From the NCBI GenBank assembly GCA_910583935.1, contig CAJTZM010000010.1, positions 23,920 through 87,919 of the forward strand: 64,000 bases of DNA, in the 5' to 3' direction. Below, piece after piece: positions 25,689-34,227 of the stretch (its first letter is position 1; each line of letters begins with the position of its first letter). The notes under the pieces were generated by a model. That model saw only the letters and a program-made list of their open reading frames with translations, was not told where the DNA came from and searched no databases. A program made the position numbers and the translations under genes. This DNA is from an uncultured Oscillospiraceae bacterium. GTDB lineage: Bacteria > Bacillota > Clostridia > Oscillospirales > Ruminococcaceae.

Positions 25689-26417
25689 ATGGATGCCCAA
25701 CAGATTATAGAATACATTCGCACCTCCCCCAAAACCACCCCGGTACGGGTGTGGCTGCAAACGTCGCAGCCGGTGGACTTTCCCGGCGCGCAGCAGTTTT
25801 TTGGCGGCAACGGCTTTTCGGTGGTTTTCGGCGATTGGGAGAAGATTCGCCCGGTGCTGGAGGAAAACCAGGAAAAGATCCTCCTCCAGCAGGTGGAAAA
25901 CGACGCGCGCAATTCCGCCATCCCCCTGTTGGACAAAAAGAGGATTCACGCCCGCATAGAGCCGGGGGCCATCATCCGTGAGCAGGTCCAAATCGGCGAT
26001 AACGCGGTAATTATGATGGGTGCAATCCTCAATATCGGCGCGGTGATCGGCGAGGAGACCATGATCGACATGGGAGCAGTTTTAGGCGGACGGGCCACAG
26101 TGGGCCGCCGCTGCCATATCGGCGCCGGTGCGGTGCTGGCCGGTGTGGTAGAGCCGCCCTCGGCCCAGCCGGTGGTCGTAGAGGACGATGTGCTCATCGG
26201 CGCCAATGCTGTGGTCATCGAGGGGGTGCGCATCGGCGAAGGGGCGATTGTCGCCGCGGGGTCGGTGGTTATCGAGGATGTGGCCCCCGGTATGGTGGTG
26301 GCGGGGGTGCCGGCGCGGGTCATCAAAAAAAAGGACGAAAAATCCATCCGCAAAACCGAGCTGGTCAGCGCTCTGCGGGAGCTTGCAGGGCCGGATCAGA
26401 GTGATTTCAAAGAGTAA
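25689..26417 (+). CDS. dapH: Tetrahydrodipicolinate N-acetyltransferase
   Basis: A 242-residue left-handed beta-helix acetyltransferase of the DapH family. An N-terminal alpha/beta segment (about 1-85) precedes hexapeptide repeats such as NAVIMMGAILNIGAVIGEET and MGAVLGGRATVGRRCHIGAG. The N-terminal domain and the VVEPPSAQPVVVEDDVLIGA segment are family hallmarks that separate it from the succinyltransferase DapD. It acetylates tetrahydrodipicolinate and so defines the acetylase branch completed by the patA-like and M20 genes on the opposite strand. The ATG follows AAAGGA at 9 bases; a TTG 18 bases earlier is a weaker alternative. Confidence 0.93.
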   Translation: MDAQQIIEYIRTSPKTTPVRVWLQTSQPVDFPGAQQFFGGNGFSVVFGDWEKIRPVLEENQEKILLQQVENDARNSAIPLLDKKRIHARIEPGAIIREQVQIGDNAVIMMGAILNIGAVIGEETMIDMGAVLGGRATVGRRCHIGAGAVLAGVVEPPSAQPVVVEDDVLIGANAVVIEGVRIGEGAIVAAGSVVIEDVAPGMVVAGVPARVIKKKDEKSIRKTELVSALRELAGPDQSDFKE

Positions 26418-26443
26418 GCGGATAAAGCTGGATAAAATTTTTA

Positions 26444-26478
26444 GGCTGCGCAGCTGTTTTTTATCTGCGCGGCCTTTT
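26444..26478 (+). terminator. Terminator of the dap operon
   Basis: A 10-bp interrupted stem, GGCTGCGCAG with CTGCGCGGCC (26444-26453 and 26465-26474), is followed by a T run. Confidence 0.8.
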
Positions 26479-26580
26479 GTATGATACAGCTCCCTTTTTC
26501 CCACTATACGAAAAAAGAAGGAGGATCTGCAAAATCTGTTTTAGCAAAGTGAGAAAGGCCTGTTTTTTTTAGCCGGGATT

Positions 26581-26915
26581 TGTTATAATAATAACTACAG
26601 ATGCTTTTGAAGCAAATCGCGCCCGTTTTGTAGGGCTTGCGGCGGGCAAAGGAAGAATTCACAGGGCTTGTATGGCTTTGAAGTGTGATTCAGGCAGCTT
26701 TGTCGCGAGCCTATAGCAGGAAAAGTCAGCGGCCGTTTTTTCAAAAGGCGGTTTTTTGCTGGACAGAGCGTGCTTTACAGGGCATTTTGGGAGGTGAGAG
26801 GATTTTGCAGAACAGGGAAAATTCGGCCCCGGCTTTTAAAAAGGTGAAGAAAAACCTATCCCTTGATCGTTCCTTTAGCAGAGGAAGAAAAAGAAAGAAA
26901 AAAGGGGGATTTTCG
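26581..26915 (+). promoter_or_regulatory. Extended -10 promoter and roughly 320-base leader of the glycosyltransferase gene
   Basis: TGTTATAAT (26581-26589) is a good extended -10 element. No convincing gene occupies the 320 bases between it and the start at 26916. The leader holds a GCCCG/CGGGC hairpin (26621-26647) and a possible intrinsic terminator at 26732-26758 (GGCCGTTTT with AAAAGGC, then six T). This layout suggests a cis-regulatory RNA, but I recognise no class. Confidence 0.45.
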
Positions 26916-27971
26916 ATGATTGTCATCAATATGCTTTCCACGGCTGGGATGACCAAAGGCCACGGGGTGCTTTCCGCTTTTGAGGAACAGACCCGGCTGG
27001 TCAGCCAGGGATTGGGCCCGGGGTACACTGTCCGGATCAACAGTTGGGAAAAAGCGGATATTCTGCATTTCCATACGATCAATCCCACATTTTTGCTGCG
27101 AAGCTGGTTCACCAGCGCGGTAAAGGTAGGATACGTTCACTTTCTGCCCCAAACGCTGGAGGGATCCATCCGGCTGCCCCGCTTTATTCAAAAGCTGCTT
27201 TGCAAATATGTGCTGCTTTTTTATAAGTCCATGGACAAGCTGATTGTGGTAAACCCATCCTTTATTCCAAAGCTGGTGGAATGCGGCATTCCGGAGGAAA
27301 AAATTCAGTATATCCCCAATTTTGTGGACGACGAACAGTTTTTCCCCCTTGAAGAACAAGAGCGGAAAAGTGCCCGGGAAAGGCTCGGACTATACGAGGG
27401 GGGAGTACTTACGGTTTTATGTGCCGGTCAAATGCAAAAACGTAAGGGCTTTCTGGATTTTCTGGAAACGGCCCGCCGCTGTCCGGACATGCAGTTTGTC
27501 TGGGCGGGAGGCTTCTCCTTTGGAAAGATTACCGATGGCTACGACGAAATCCGTCGGGCGGTGGAAACTCTGCCGGCCAACGTGACCCTCACGGGCATTG
27601 TGCCGCGGGAGAGGATGAACGAGCTGTACAACGCGGCGGACGTTTTCTTTCTGCCGTCCTTTGACGAGCTGTTTCCTATGACCCTTTTGGAGGCCATGTG
27701 CTGCCGTAAGCCGATTCTGGTGCGGGATCTGGACCTTTATCCCTGTATTTTAGAGGGATATTACACCGCGGCCTCGGACGTGGACGGCTTTGTCCGGGAG
27801 CTGCGGGCGCTGACCGATCCGGCAGTGCGACAGGCGGCGGCTACCCGTTCCGCCGAAGGCCACCAGCGATATACCAAGCAGGCGGTGCTTTCCTACTGGA
27901 AAAACTGCTATGCCTCATTACTGCCGCAGGCTCAGCCGGTTCCGCAGGCGCGGGGTGATCTGCACCTATGA
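26916..27971 (+). CDS. Family 4 glycosyltransferase, possibly glycolipid synthesis
   Basis: A 351-residue GT4-type (GT-B fold) glycosyltransferase. The N-terminal domain starts MIVINMLSTAGMTKGHGVLS and contains ILHFHTINPTFLL. The C-terminal nucleotide-sugar domain has LCAGQMQKRKGFLDFLE and the EX7E motif in DELFPMTLLEAM. The N-terminal pattern resembles glycolipid glucosyltransferases of Gram-positive bacteria that act on diacylglycerol at the membrane, so lipid glycosylation is a reasonable inference. The ATG has AAAGGGGG upstream; an in-frame TTG at 26805 also has a GGAGG and would add 37 basic residues. It overlaps the next gene by 4 bases. Confidence 0.8.
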   Translation: MIVINMLSTAGMTKGHGVLSAFEEQTRLVSQGLGPGYTVRINSWEKADILHFHTINPTFLLRSWFTSAVKVGYVHFLPQTLEGSIRLPRFIQKLLCKYVLLFYKSMDKLIVVNPSFIPKLVECGIPEEKIQYIPNFVDDEQFFPLEEQERKSARERLGLYEGGVLTVLCAGQMQKRKGFLDFLETARRCPDMQFVWAGGFSFGKITDGYDEIRRAVETLPANVTLTGIVPRERMNELYNAADVFFLPSFDELFPMTLLEAMCCRKPILVRDLDLYPCILEGYYTAASDVDGFVRELRALTDPAVRQAAATRSAEGHQRYTKQAVLSYWKNCYASLLPQAQPVPQARGDLHL

Positions 27972-28564
27972 GCATGCCCGGAGGAAAAATTTTCAGCACA
28001 GCGATGACGGTCATTGGCATTCTTGTTTCGCTGGTTTTGGTCATTGTGGGACTGAAAATGGGGGTATTTACCTCCCCAGAGACCCTGCAGATCTTTTTGC
28101 AGAGTACGGGGATTTGGGCGCCGCTGGCTTTTGTGGCGATCCAGATTTTACAGGTGGTATTTCCCATCGTCCCCGGCGGTCTTACCTGCGTGGCGGGGGT
28201 TCTAATGTTTGGGCCGGTGTGGGGATTTGTTTATAATTACGCGGGGATCTGTATCGGATCCGGCATCAATTTTTTCCTGGCCAAAAAATATGGACGGCCC
28301 TTTGTGGAGCGTTCGGTTTCCGAAAAGGTATGGGGAAAATACATCAAATGGCTGGATTCGCCCAAGTTCGATCTGTATTTTGCGCTGGCGATCTTTCTGC
28401 CGGTAGCACCCGACGATTTCCTCTGCCTGCTGGCGGGACTGACGCCTATGAAGTTTCGGCGGTTCGCGGCTATCATTCTATTGGGTAAGCCCTTGTCTCT
28501 GCTAGCCTACAGCTGGGGACTGGCCGCTGCGCTGAGCTGGGTGGCCCAGTTTTTTGCCCGGTAA
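27968..28564 (+). CDS. TVP38/TMEM64 (VTT-domain) membrane protein
   Basis: A 198-residue integral membrane protein with about five hydrophobic stretches. The VTT-domain core is seen as FPIVPGGLTCVAGVLMFGPV, followed by GSGINFFLAKKYGRPFVE and the later LPVAPDDFLCLLAGLTPM. Families of this fold include DedA proteins and lipid scramblases. Its ATG overlaps the stop of the glycosyltransferase gene (ATGA), so the pair is translated together and may work on the same membrane lipid. Substrate unknown. Confidence 0.85.
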   Translation: MSMPGGKIFSTAMTVIGILVSLVLVIVGLKMGVFTSPETLQIFLQSTGIWAPLAFVAIQILQVVFPIVPGGLTCVAGVLMFGPVWGFVYNYAGICIGSGINFFLAKKYGRPFVERSVSEKVWGKYIKWLDSPKFDLYFALAIFLPVAPDDFLCLLAGLTPMKFRRFAAIILLGKPLSLLAYSWGLAAALSWVAQFFAR

Positions 28565-28589
28565 AGGCCGATAAAAACCGAAAGCCGCC

Positions 28590-28629
28590 AAAGAGCGAAG
28601 ATGCGGTGCCGCCCTTCGCTCTTTGATTT
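28590..28629 (+). terminator. Terminator after the VTT gene
   Basis: AAGAGCGAAG at 28591-28600 pairs with CTTCGCTCTT at 28614-28623, followed by a T-rich tail. Confidence 0.65.
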
Positions 28630-28653
28630 GGCGGAAAAAAGGAGGAAGCCCCT

Positions 28654-29262
28654 ATGACTGAGCGGGAAAAGATGCTGTCCGGGAGGCTGTACGACCCATC
28701 GGACCAGGAGTTGGCTGGCCTTCGGCAGAGGGCTTTCCGGCTGGTGGAGCAGTTTAACCGTCTGCAAAAGGAGGACGCCGCCGCCCAGAGGGAAATTTTA
28801 CAAAAGCTCTTGGGCGGTATGGGAAAAAACGTGACTTTTCGGGCGGCGGTCCGGTTCGACTACGGCTGCAATACCTATATTGGGGACGACTGCTATTTTA
28901 ATTTTAATGCGGTGTTTTTAGACTGCGCTTCCATCCACATCGGCTCTAACGTAATGGTCGGACCCGGCGGCTCCTTTTTTACGGCGCTGCACCCGCTGCT
29001 GGCTGAGGAGCGCAATGTCCGAACCGGCCCGGATGGCCGGCGGTACAATCTAGAGTACGCCAAGCCCATAACGGTAGAGGATAACGTGTGGCTGGGCGGC
29101 GGCGTGATTGTCAACGGAGGGGTGACCATCGGCCATGACGCGGTCATCGGCTCGGGCAGCGTGGTCACTCGGGATATCCCGCCGGGGGTTTTAGCTGCGG
29201 GGGTTCCCTGCCGGGTGATCCGGCCTATCACCGAGGCAGATCGAATGGGACTGGAAAAATAG
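28654..29262 (+). CDS. Sugar O-acetyltransferase (maltose/galactoside type)
   Basis: A 202-residue left-handed beta-helix acetyltransferase of the LacA/Maa family. It has the N-terminal helical Mac domain (MTEREKMLSGRLYDPSDQEL) and hexapeptide repeats including RFDYGCNTYIGDDCYFNFNA. The catalytic histidine lies in FFTALHPLLAEERN, and the CoA-binding end is VVTRDIPPGVLAAGVPCRVI. It transfers acetyl from acetyl-CoA to a sugar hydroxyl. The ATG follows AAAGGAGG, and the gene appears to stand alone between two terminators. The true substrate cannot be read from the sequence. Confidence 0.88.
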   Translation: MTEREKMLSGRLYDPSDQELAGLRQRAFRLVEQFNRLQKEDAAAQREILQKLLGGMGKNVTFRAAVRFDYGCNTYIGDDCYFNFNAVFLDCASIHIGSNVMVGPGGSFFTALHPLLAEERNVRTGPDGRRYNLEYAKPITVEDNVWLGGGVIVNGGVTIGHDAVIGSGSVVTRDIPPGVLAAGVPCRVIRPITEADRMGLEK

Positions 29263-29266
29263 AATA

Positions 29267-29304
29267 AAAACCCTCGGAAGGTTCTTTGCCTTCCGAGGGT
29301 TTTT
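29267..29304. terminator. Bidirectional terminator
   Basis: An 11-bp perfect stem (29271-29281 with 29289-29299) flanked by A and T runs lies between convergent genes. Confidence 0.88.
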
Positions 29305-29324
29305 GTCAAAAGGAGGAACTCCAT

Positions 29325-29876
29325 CTATTTTCGCCGCTCCACTGCCAGGATGTACGGGCAGTCGGGCGCGTGGATTAGTCGGTGAAGCAGTACGTCGTAC
29401 CGCTTAGAGTCCAGGGCGGACAGCTTTTTTTGCAGGGCTTCCCCCTCCAGCCGCCCCTCCTGGTGGCCGGGATAGACCACGACGACCAAAACGCCGCCCA
29501 CCCGCAGCAGGGCCAGGGCCTTGTCCACTGCCTCCAGGGTGGTTTCCCGGCGGGTGGTGACCGTTTTGTCCGCCCAGGGCAGATAACCCAGATTGAACAT
29601 CCCCGCATCCAAGGGTGTTTGGATGTACCGGTTCAGATGGCTGTGGCTGTCCAGAACCAGCTGGACGTTTTCCCCGGCGTAGTGCTCGGCCAGCAGCTTT
29701 TTGGTGGCATCCAGCGCGGCGGGCTGAATATCGAAGGCCCAGACCGTCCCGCCAGGAAGGGCCTGGGCTAAAAACAGGGTGTCGTGACCATTGCCCATAG
29801 TGAAATCCGCCGCTGTCCCGCCGGGACGAAGGGCGGGCCGTATCAGCTCCTTGGCGGTTTGCAGAATGCTTTGCAC
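29325..29876 (-). CDS. mnmM: tRNA methyltransferase MnmM (YtqB family)
   Basis: A 183-residue class I SAM-dependent methyltransferase. The SAM-binding motif is ADFTMGNGHDTLFLAQAL, and the family-specific segments are GMFNLGYLPWADKTVTT and VVVVYPGHQEG. YtqB of Bacillus was identified as MnmM, which completes wobble-uridine modification in some tRNAs; the function here is inferred from the family. Translation begins at GTG with AAGGAGG upstream. It lies 20 bases after the radical SAM gene, in the same ytqA-ytqB order as in Bacillus. Confidence 0.87.
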   Translation of the reverse strand: MQSILQTAKELIRPALRPGGTAADFTMGNGHDTLFLAQALPGGTVWAFDIQPAALDATKKLLAEHYAGENVQLVLDSHSHLNRYIQTPLDAGMFNLGYLPWADKTVTTRRETTLEAVDKALALLRVGGVLVVVVYPGHQEGRLEGEALQKKLSALDSKRYDVLLHRLIHAPDCPYILAVERRK

Positions 29877-29895
29877 AAAAATGCGCCTCCTTTTT

Positions 29896-30846
29896 CTAGA
29901 ATGAAGGTCCCGGCGAAAACCGCGCCCCCTGTACCGTGTCCCGGCGGGACAGCTCCCAGTCGATGGCGTTGAGCACCTCCCGCTTGCGAACGCTCCACAA
30001 GGGGCCAATCAGCGCCCGACGGTCCCCGTCGCCGGTCAGGCGCTGGATGACCGTCTGCGGCGGCAGCAGCTCCAGCTGGTCGCAGATCAGCCGGACATAT
30101 TCCTCCTTTTCCAAAAGCGGGAAAGGCGCAGCCCGATATTGGGCGGCCAGCGCCGTCCCCTGCAAAAGGTGAAGAAGATGCAGCTTGACCGCAAAGGGCC
30201 GAAGCGCCGCCACCTGCCGGACCGACTGGCGCATCATCTCCCCGGTTTCCCCCGGCAACCCGTTGATCAGATGGACGCAGACCGGAATGCCCCGATCTGT
30301 CAGGGCCCGGTATCCGGCGAGAAAGGCGGCGTAGTTGTGGCCGCGGTTGATTTGCCGGGCGGTTTGGTCGTGGACCGTTTGCAGACCCAATTCCACTGTA
30401 AGGTCGGTGCGGCGGGCCAAATTCGTCAGGTAATCCAGCACCGGCGGCGGCAGACAGTCGGCCCGGGTGGCGATGGAAAGCCCCACGACGCCGGGCAGCG
30501 CCAGAGCCGTCTCGAATTTTTCCCGCAGGACGGGCAGCGGCGCGTAGGTGCTGGTGCCTGCCTGAAAGTACGCGATAAAAAGCGCTTCCGGCCACTTTTT
30601 TGCGAATACCGCCTGCATCTGGGCAAACTGCTCCGGGATGGGAAGGGAAGGATCGCCGCCAAAATCGCCGCTTTGCTGTCCGGAACAGAAGGTGCAGCCG
30701 CCGCTGCCGCAGGTCCCGTCCCGGTTAGGACAGGAAAAGCCGGCGTTCAAGGGGATCTTACAGACCTTTTGGCCGTATTTTTGGCGCAGATAGTAATTCC
30801 AGGTGTAATAGCGCTTATTATCGTTGGAATAGAAAAAAGCAGCCAT
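29896..30846 (-). CDS. Radical SAM protein, YtqA/TIGR01212 family
   Basis: A 316-residue radical SAM enzyme. The iron-sulphur cluster cysteines are in GFSCPNRDGTCGSGGCTFCS, the family spacing CX7CX3-4CXXC rather than the classical CX3CX2C. GLQTVHDQTARQINRGHNY and HLINGLPGETGEMM are also characteristic. The family occurs next to MnmM in many Firmicutes and is suspected to act in tRNA or sulphur-related modification, but its reaction is not established to my knowledge. It is the middle gene of a leftward trio with FkbM and mnmM. Confidence 0.87.
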   Translation of the reverse strand: MAAFFYSNDNKRYYTWNYYLRQKYGQKVCKIPLNAGFSCPNRDGTCGSGGCTFCSGQQSGDFGGDPSLPIPEQFAQMQAVFAKKWPEALFIAYFQAGTSTYAPLPVLREKFETALALPGVVGLSIATRADCLPPPVLDYLTNLARRTDLTVELGLQTVHDQTARQINRGHNYAAFLAGYRALTDRGIPVCVHLINGLPGETGEMMRQSVRQVAALRPFAVKLHLLHLLQGTALAAQYRAAPFPLLEKEEYVRLICDQLELLPPQTVIQRLTGDGDRRALIGPLWSVRKREVLNAIDWELSRRDTVQGARFSPGPSF

Positions 30847-30847
30847 C

Positions 30848-31933
30848 CTATCCCTCCCCCCAGATGCCGATCAGGTTAATCTCCCAGGCGGGGATGTAGG
30901 GAAAACGGCGCAGGTATAGCCGGTATCCGGGCTGGATGCGCTGGATTTGCAGCGGCAGGGCGAACAGATCCTCGCTACGATGGTAGGCGCTGATCATCAG
31001 CTTAGGTCTATGTCTTCGGATGGCGTTGGCCGCGCCTAAAATCGCTTGGGATTCACTTCCCTCCACATCCATTTTCAAAAAGGTCACCGGATCCTGGCCG
31101 ATGAGATTATCCAAAGAGTTGGCCAAAACCTTCCGCCCGGCGTCGGCAACGGCAGAGCTGCGTCCGGCTTTGGGCGCAAAGGTAAGACACGCCCGGTCAT
31201 CCCAGGCGGCCAGATTCCACAGTCGGACTCGGCTGTCGGGGAAAATTCCCAGCATCTCGGCCCGGCGGCAGAGCTTTCGGTAGTTTTTTGGATCCGGCTC
31301 CATGGCAAAGATGCGGGAAAACTGGCCGCCGGTCCTTTGCAGGAATTCTTGGATGGTATCGCCGCTGTAGGCGCCCAGATCCGCATAGGATTCTTCCGGG
31401 CCCAATTGTACCAGAGAGGAGAAGGCTTCGTCCCGGGGGGAGGCAGTGCGGACCAGATCGTCCACCTGGCCGGTGAGCTTGTAGGCGATCAGATCCTGAT
31501 AAATCTGCCGTGACCGACGGTCGGCCAAAAGGGACAGGGCCTTTTCTGCCTCAGGCAGATTATCCCGCAGAAACGCCCGGTCAAATAGGTTTTCCCCTGC
31601 TACAGGAACATCCGGGGCGTATAGCTCGTACTGCCGCGCCAGCTCAAGAATCGCCGCCATGGTGGGCGCATCCTGAACGGCAAAGGCGGTGACAATCACA
31701 AAATCCCCATATAGGTCCTGGATTTCCGCTAGGCGCTTGACCCGTTTTCCGTGAAAGCTGTGCCCTCGGACAAAGGTGTCGCTGGCGAAGAAGTCCTGGA
31801 CAGCGACCCCCAGCCGGTCCAGCTGGTGCAGGATGCGGTCTGCGCCGTTGCCCATGCCGTACAGGACGATGGGCTTTTTGGTTTGTTGCAGGCGCTCCCA
31901 GCAGGTGGGAAGGGCCAAAAGCGGCTTTAGCAT
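30848..31933 (-). CDS. FkbM-family SAM-dependent methyltransferase
   Basis: A 361-residue protein. The N-terminal 120 residues form a Rossmann-like segment (IVLYGMGNGADRILHQLD), perhaps a sugar-nucleotide or regulatory fold. The C-terminal FkbM methyltransferase domain begins around residue 175 with ESYADLGAYSGDTIQEFL, then IFAMEPDPKNYRKL and the FkbM hallmark VTFLKMDVEGSESQAILGA. Such enzymes O-methylate glycans or secondary metabolites. It ends 1 base before the radical SAM gene, so the operon is tight, although the roles look unrelated. The substrate is unknown. Confidence 0.85.
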   Translation of the reverse strand: MLKPLLALPTCWERLQQTKKPIVLYGMGNGADRILHQLDRLGVAVQDFFASDTFVRGHSFHGKRVKRLAEIQDLYGDFVIVTAFAVQDAPTMAAILELARQYELYAPDVPVAGENLFDRAFLRDNLPEAEKALSLLADRRSRQIYQDLIAYKLTGQVDDLVRTASPRDEAFSSLVQLGPEESYADLGAYSGDTIQEFLQRTGGQFSRIFAMEPDPKNYRKLCRRAEMLGIFPDSRVRLWNLAAWDDRACLTFAPKAGRSSAVADAGRKVLANSLDNLIGQDPVTFLKMDVEGSESQAILGAANAIRRHRPKLMISAYHRSEDLFALPLQIQRIQPGYRLYLRRFPYIPAWEINLIGIWGEG

Positions 31934-32154
31934 AACAATTCACCTCCGGATTTTCGACAGACCCAGTGTAACATATCCGCCGCCGGGCTGCAACGGCGCT
32001 TTTCTTTTTAGGGGACGCGCACAAAATCCCCGCCGGCGCATAAGCTGAAAATAGGGCTTTTTCCGCTCTTTGGGGAAAGGCGATTTTCGGCGGGCCGCCG
32101 GCCGGAACCGGACGGCATTGATTTTGCTCTTGGCAGGTCAAGTAAGGAGGAGCT

Positions 32155-32859
32155 ATGTTATCAGTCTGGCTATCCGCTCTGGCAGGCGGCTTTTTGTACT
32201 TTGCGCTGCACCTCACCGCATCCGGCTCTTTCCCCCGTCCGTTGTCCGCCGCCCAGGAGCGGGAATGCCTGCAGAAGATCCGGCAGGGAGACCAGCAGGC
32301 CAGGGATTATTTTATTGAGCACAACCTGCGGCTGGTAGCCCATATCATCAAAAAATACTACGCCGCATATAAAGAGCAGGAGGACTTGATCTCGATTGGC
32401 ACCATTGGGCTGATTAAAGCGGTGGGGACCTTCAACTGCGAGAAGGGAATTCGGTTTGCCACCTATGCCTCCCGCTGTATTGAAAATGAAATCCTGATGT
32501 ATTTTAGGGGCCGAAAAAAATACGCGCAGGATGTATACATACAAGACCCTATTGACACCGACGCCGATGGGAACGCCCTGACGCTGATGGATATTATGGC
32601 CCAGGAGGGCGATATTTTGGAGGATGTGGATCGCCGGTTAAAAAGCGACCGGCTTCACAGATATATCCATCAATTTCTGGACCCAAGGGAGCGGCAGGTT
32701 ATCTGCCTGCGATATGGCCTGGGGGGAAAGGCGCCTATGGCCCAGCGAGAGGTGGCCGCGCTTTTGGGAATTTCCCGCAGCTATGTGTCCCGCATCGAAA
32801 AAAAGGCGGTGGGCATTCTGCGCAGCTGCTTTTCCGAGGAATTGCCTCACGGCTTTTAA
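32155..32859 (+). CDS. sigK: RNA polymerase sporulation sigma factor sigma-K
   Basis: A 234-residue sigma-70 family protein that directs late mother-cell transcription in sporulation. The hydrophobic N terminus (LSVWLSALAGGFLYFALHL) is the inhibitory pro-sequence normally removed by SpoIVFB. Region 2 is DLISIGTIGLIKAVGTFN with FATYASRCIENEILMYFR, and region 4.2 is VAALLGISRSYVSRIEKKA. The gene is continuous and not split by a skin-type prophage. AAGGAGGAG precedes the ATG. It marks the organism as a spore former or a recent descendant of one. Confidence 0.95.
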   Translation: MLSVWLSALAGGFLYFALHLTASGSFPRPLSAAQERECLQKIRQGDQQARDYFIEHNLRLVAHIIKKYYAAYKEQEDLISIGTIGLIKAVGTFNCEKGIRFATYASRCIENEILMYFRGRKKYAQDVYIQDPIDTDADGNALTLMDIMAQEGDILEDVDRRLKSDRLHRYIHQFLDPRERQVICLRYGLGGKAPMAQREVAALLGISRSYVSRIEKKAVGILRSCFSEELPHGF

Positions 32860-32951
32860 TCAAGGCCGCGCTGCTTTTGGACCTTGCGCCTGGTAAGAAT
32901 TTGGCATAAAATAGGATGAGACACGGCAATGATCTCTTTTAGGAGGCGCTT

Positions 32952-34010
32952 ATGGCAAAATGTTGTTGGTGCAAAAAAAGCGGACTGCTGCTGACCGTCA
33001 ACCGCTACGGCTTCTGTAAGCCGTGCAGCGACGCAGTCCGCGGCAGAATCAAGGGAATGTTGGACCAGGTCCGGGCGGCAGCCCAAGGCGCTGATACGGC
33101 CCGGGACCGCCAGACGCTTTTGCAGCTCACGCCGCAGCTTGAGCGGGCTATGCAGATGATTCGGGAGCTGGAGGCGCTGCGCCCCAGCGTGCCCTTTTTT
33201 CAGTCAGATACCGCCGAATATGCCCAAACAATTTTGTTGGGATTGGAGAGGGCAGCGGGCAAAGCGCCCTTTGCGCTATCCTACTCACACGGTCCCGACT
33301 CCGCTGTGGAAAAGGCGATGGCCCAGGTCTGGTCCGCAAAAACGACAGTGGGAAAAAGAATAAAGGGAGGCGGTCCCGACTCTGGCGGCTATCTGGACTT
33401 TCCTTTGACGGTGGATGGATTGGTCCCTGCCTATTTCTACGGATCCCTTCCCCTGGTGCCTTCCCCAGGCCTGGCAGAGCCCGGCCTGCCGGGGGGGCGG
33501 GTGCTGCTGGAGCAGGATCCCCAAAATAGGGAGGATCCGGATACGGTTCGGGTTTACCAGGCGGGCCGGGAGCTGGGGCAACTGCCCGCCGATTCAATCC
33601 GGCGGATGGTCAACGCATGGCTGGACCGGGAATTGCCGGTTTTAGCCAGGATTTCCTGTGCAGGCGGGACGGCCCAGCTTCTGGAGCTGGAGATCTGCTT
33701 TTATGACCAGCAGAAGAAAAGCGGCTTTCGATTTTTTTCGCTGGTCCCGCCCGAGGGACAGCCGCTTCCGGAAAATCTGCTGTCGGCGGAGCGCTGGCAG
33801 CCGGTGACCTTTCGCTGGCAGCCGCAGCAGGAACGATATGCCGCCCATGGTCAGGATGGGCAGGAGCTGGGCTTTCTCCCCCAAGAGGCGGAATCGCTTT
33901 TGGAGGATGGGGAACCGTTTGCCTTTCTGTATCAGGTGCAGAAAGGGGATAACGGGCCGCCTGCCGCTACGGTGGCGATTGAGCGCCGCCGCCGGCGGTG
34001 GGTAAGATAA
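32952..34010 (+). CDS. Hypothetical protein with N-terminal zinc ribbon and HIRAN-like segment
   Basis: A 352-residue cytoplasmic protein of unknown function. An N-terminal CxxC pair (Cys4/Cys7 and Cys22/Cys25) could bind zinc. A helical segment at about 30-110 follows. The middle (about 195-230), VLLEQDPQNREDPDTVRVYQ followed by AGRELGQLPADSIRRMVNAW, resembles a HIRAN domain, a fold that recognises DNA ends or damaged DNA. A second similar pattern (ERYAAHGQDGQELGFLPQEA) occurs near residue 300. It follows sigK by 93 bases with its own GGAGG. The HIRAN link is visual and uncertain. Confidence 0.55.
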   Translation: MAKCCWCKKSGLLLTVNRYGFCKPCSDAVRGRIKGMLDQVRAAAQGADTARDRQTLLQLTPQLERAMQMIRELEALRPSVPFFQSDTAEYAQTILLGLERAAGKAPFALSYSHGPDSAVEKAMAQVWSAKTTVGKRIKGGGPDSGGYLDFPLTVDGLVPAYFYGSLPLVPSPGLAEPGLPGGRVLLEQDPQNREDPDTVRVYQAGRELGQLPADSIRRMVNAWLDRELPVLARISCAGGTAQLLELEICFYDQQKKSGFRFFSLVPPEGQPLPENLLSAERWQPVTFRWQPQQERYAAHGQDGQELGFLPQEAESLLEDGEPFAFLYQVQKGDNGPPAATVAIERRRRRWVR

Positions 34011-34045
34011 GCGCAAAGCCGGCATTGTCTGAATCGACAAAAAAT

Positions 34046-34079
34046 AAACGGCCCGTCTGTTGGCAGACAGGCCGTTTTT
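34046..34079. terminator. Terminator after the zinc-ribbon gene
   Basis: AACGGCC/GTCTG pairs with CAGAC/GGCCGTT around the loop TTGG, followed by T residues. No gene was recognised in the 217 bases up to the next stop codon at 34228. Confidence 0.8.
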
Positions 34080-34227
34080 ATGTGTCTTCGCGAAACAAAT
34101 CCCAGGGAAAAAACGACTTCAAGGCGAATGCAATCAAAACGTTACCCAGCTTGTTTTCCTTAGACCGGATCCAACGGTTTGTTTGCAGATGGTTTTTGCC
34201 TGCGCTGATACTCCTTTGGGGGGAGGA

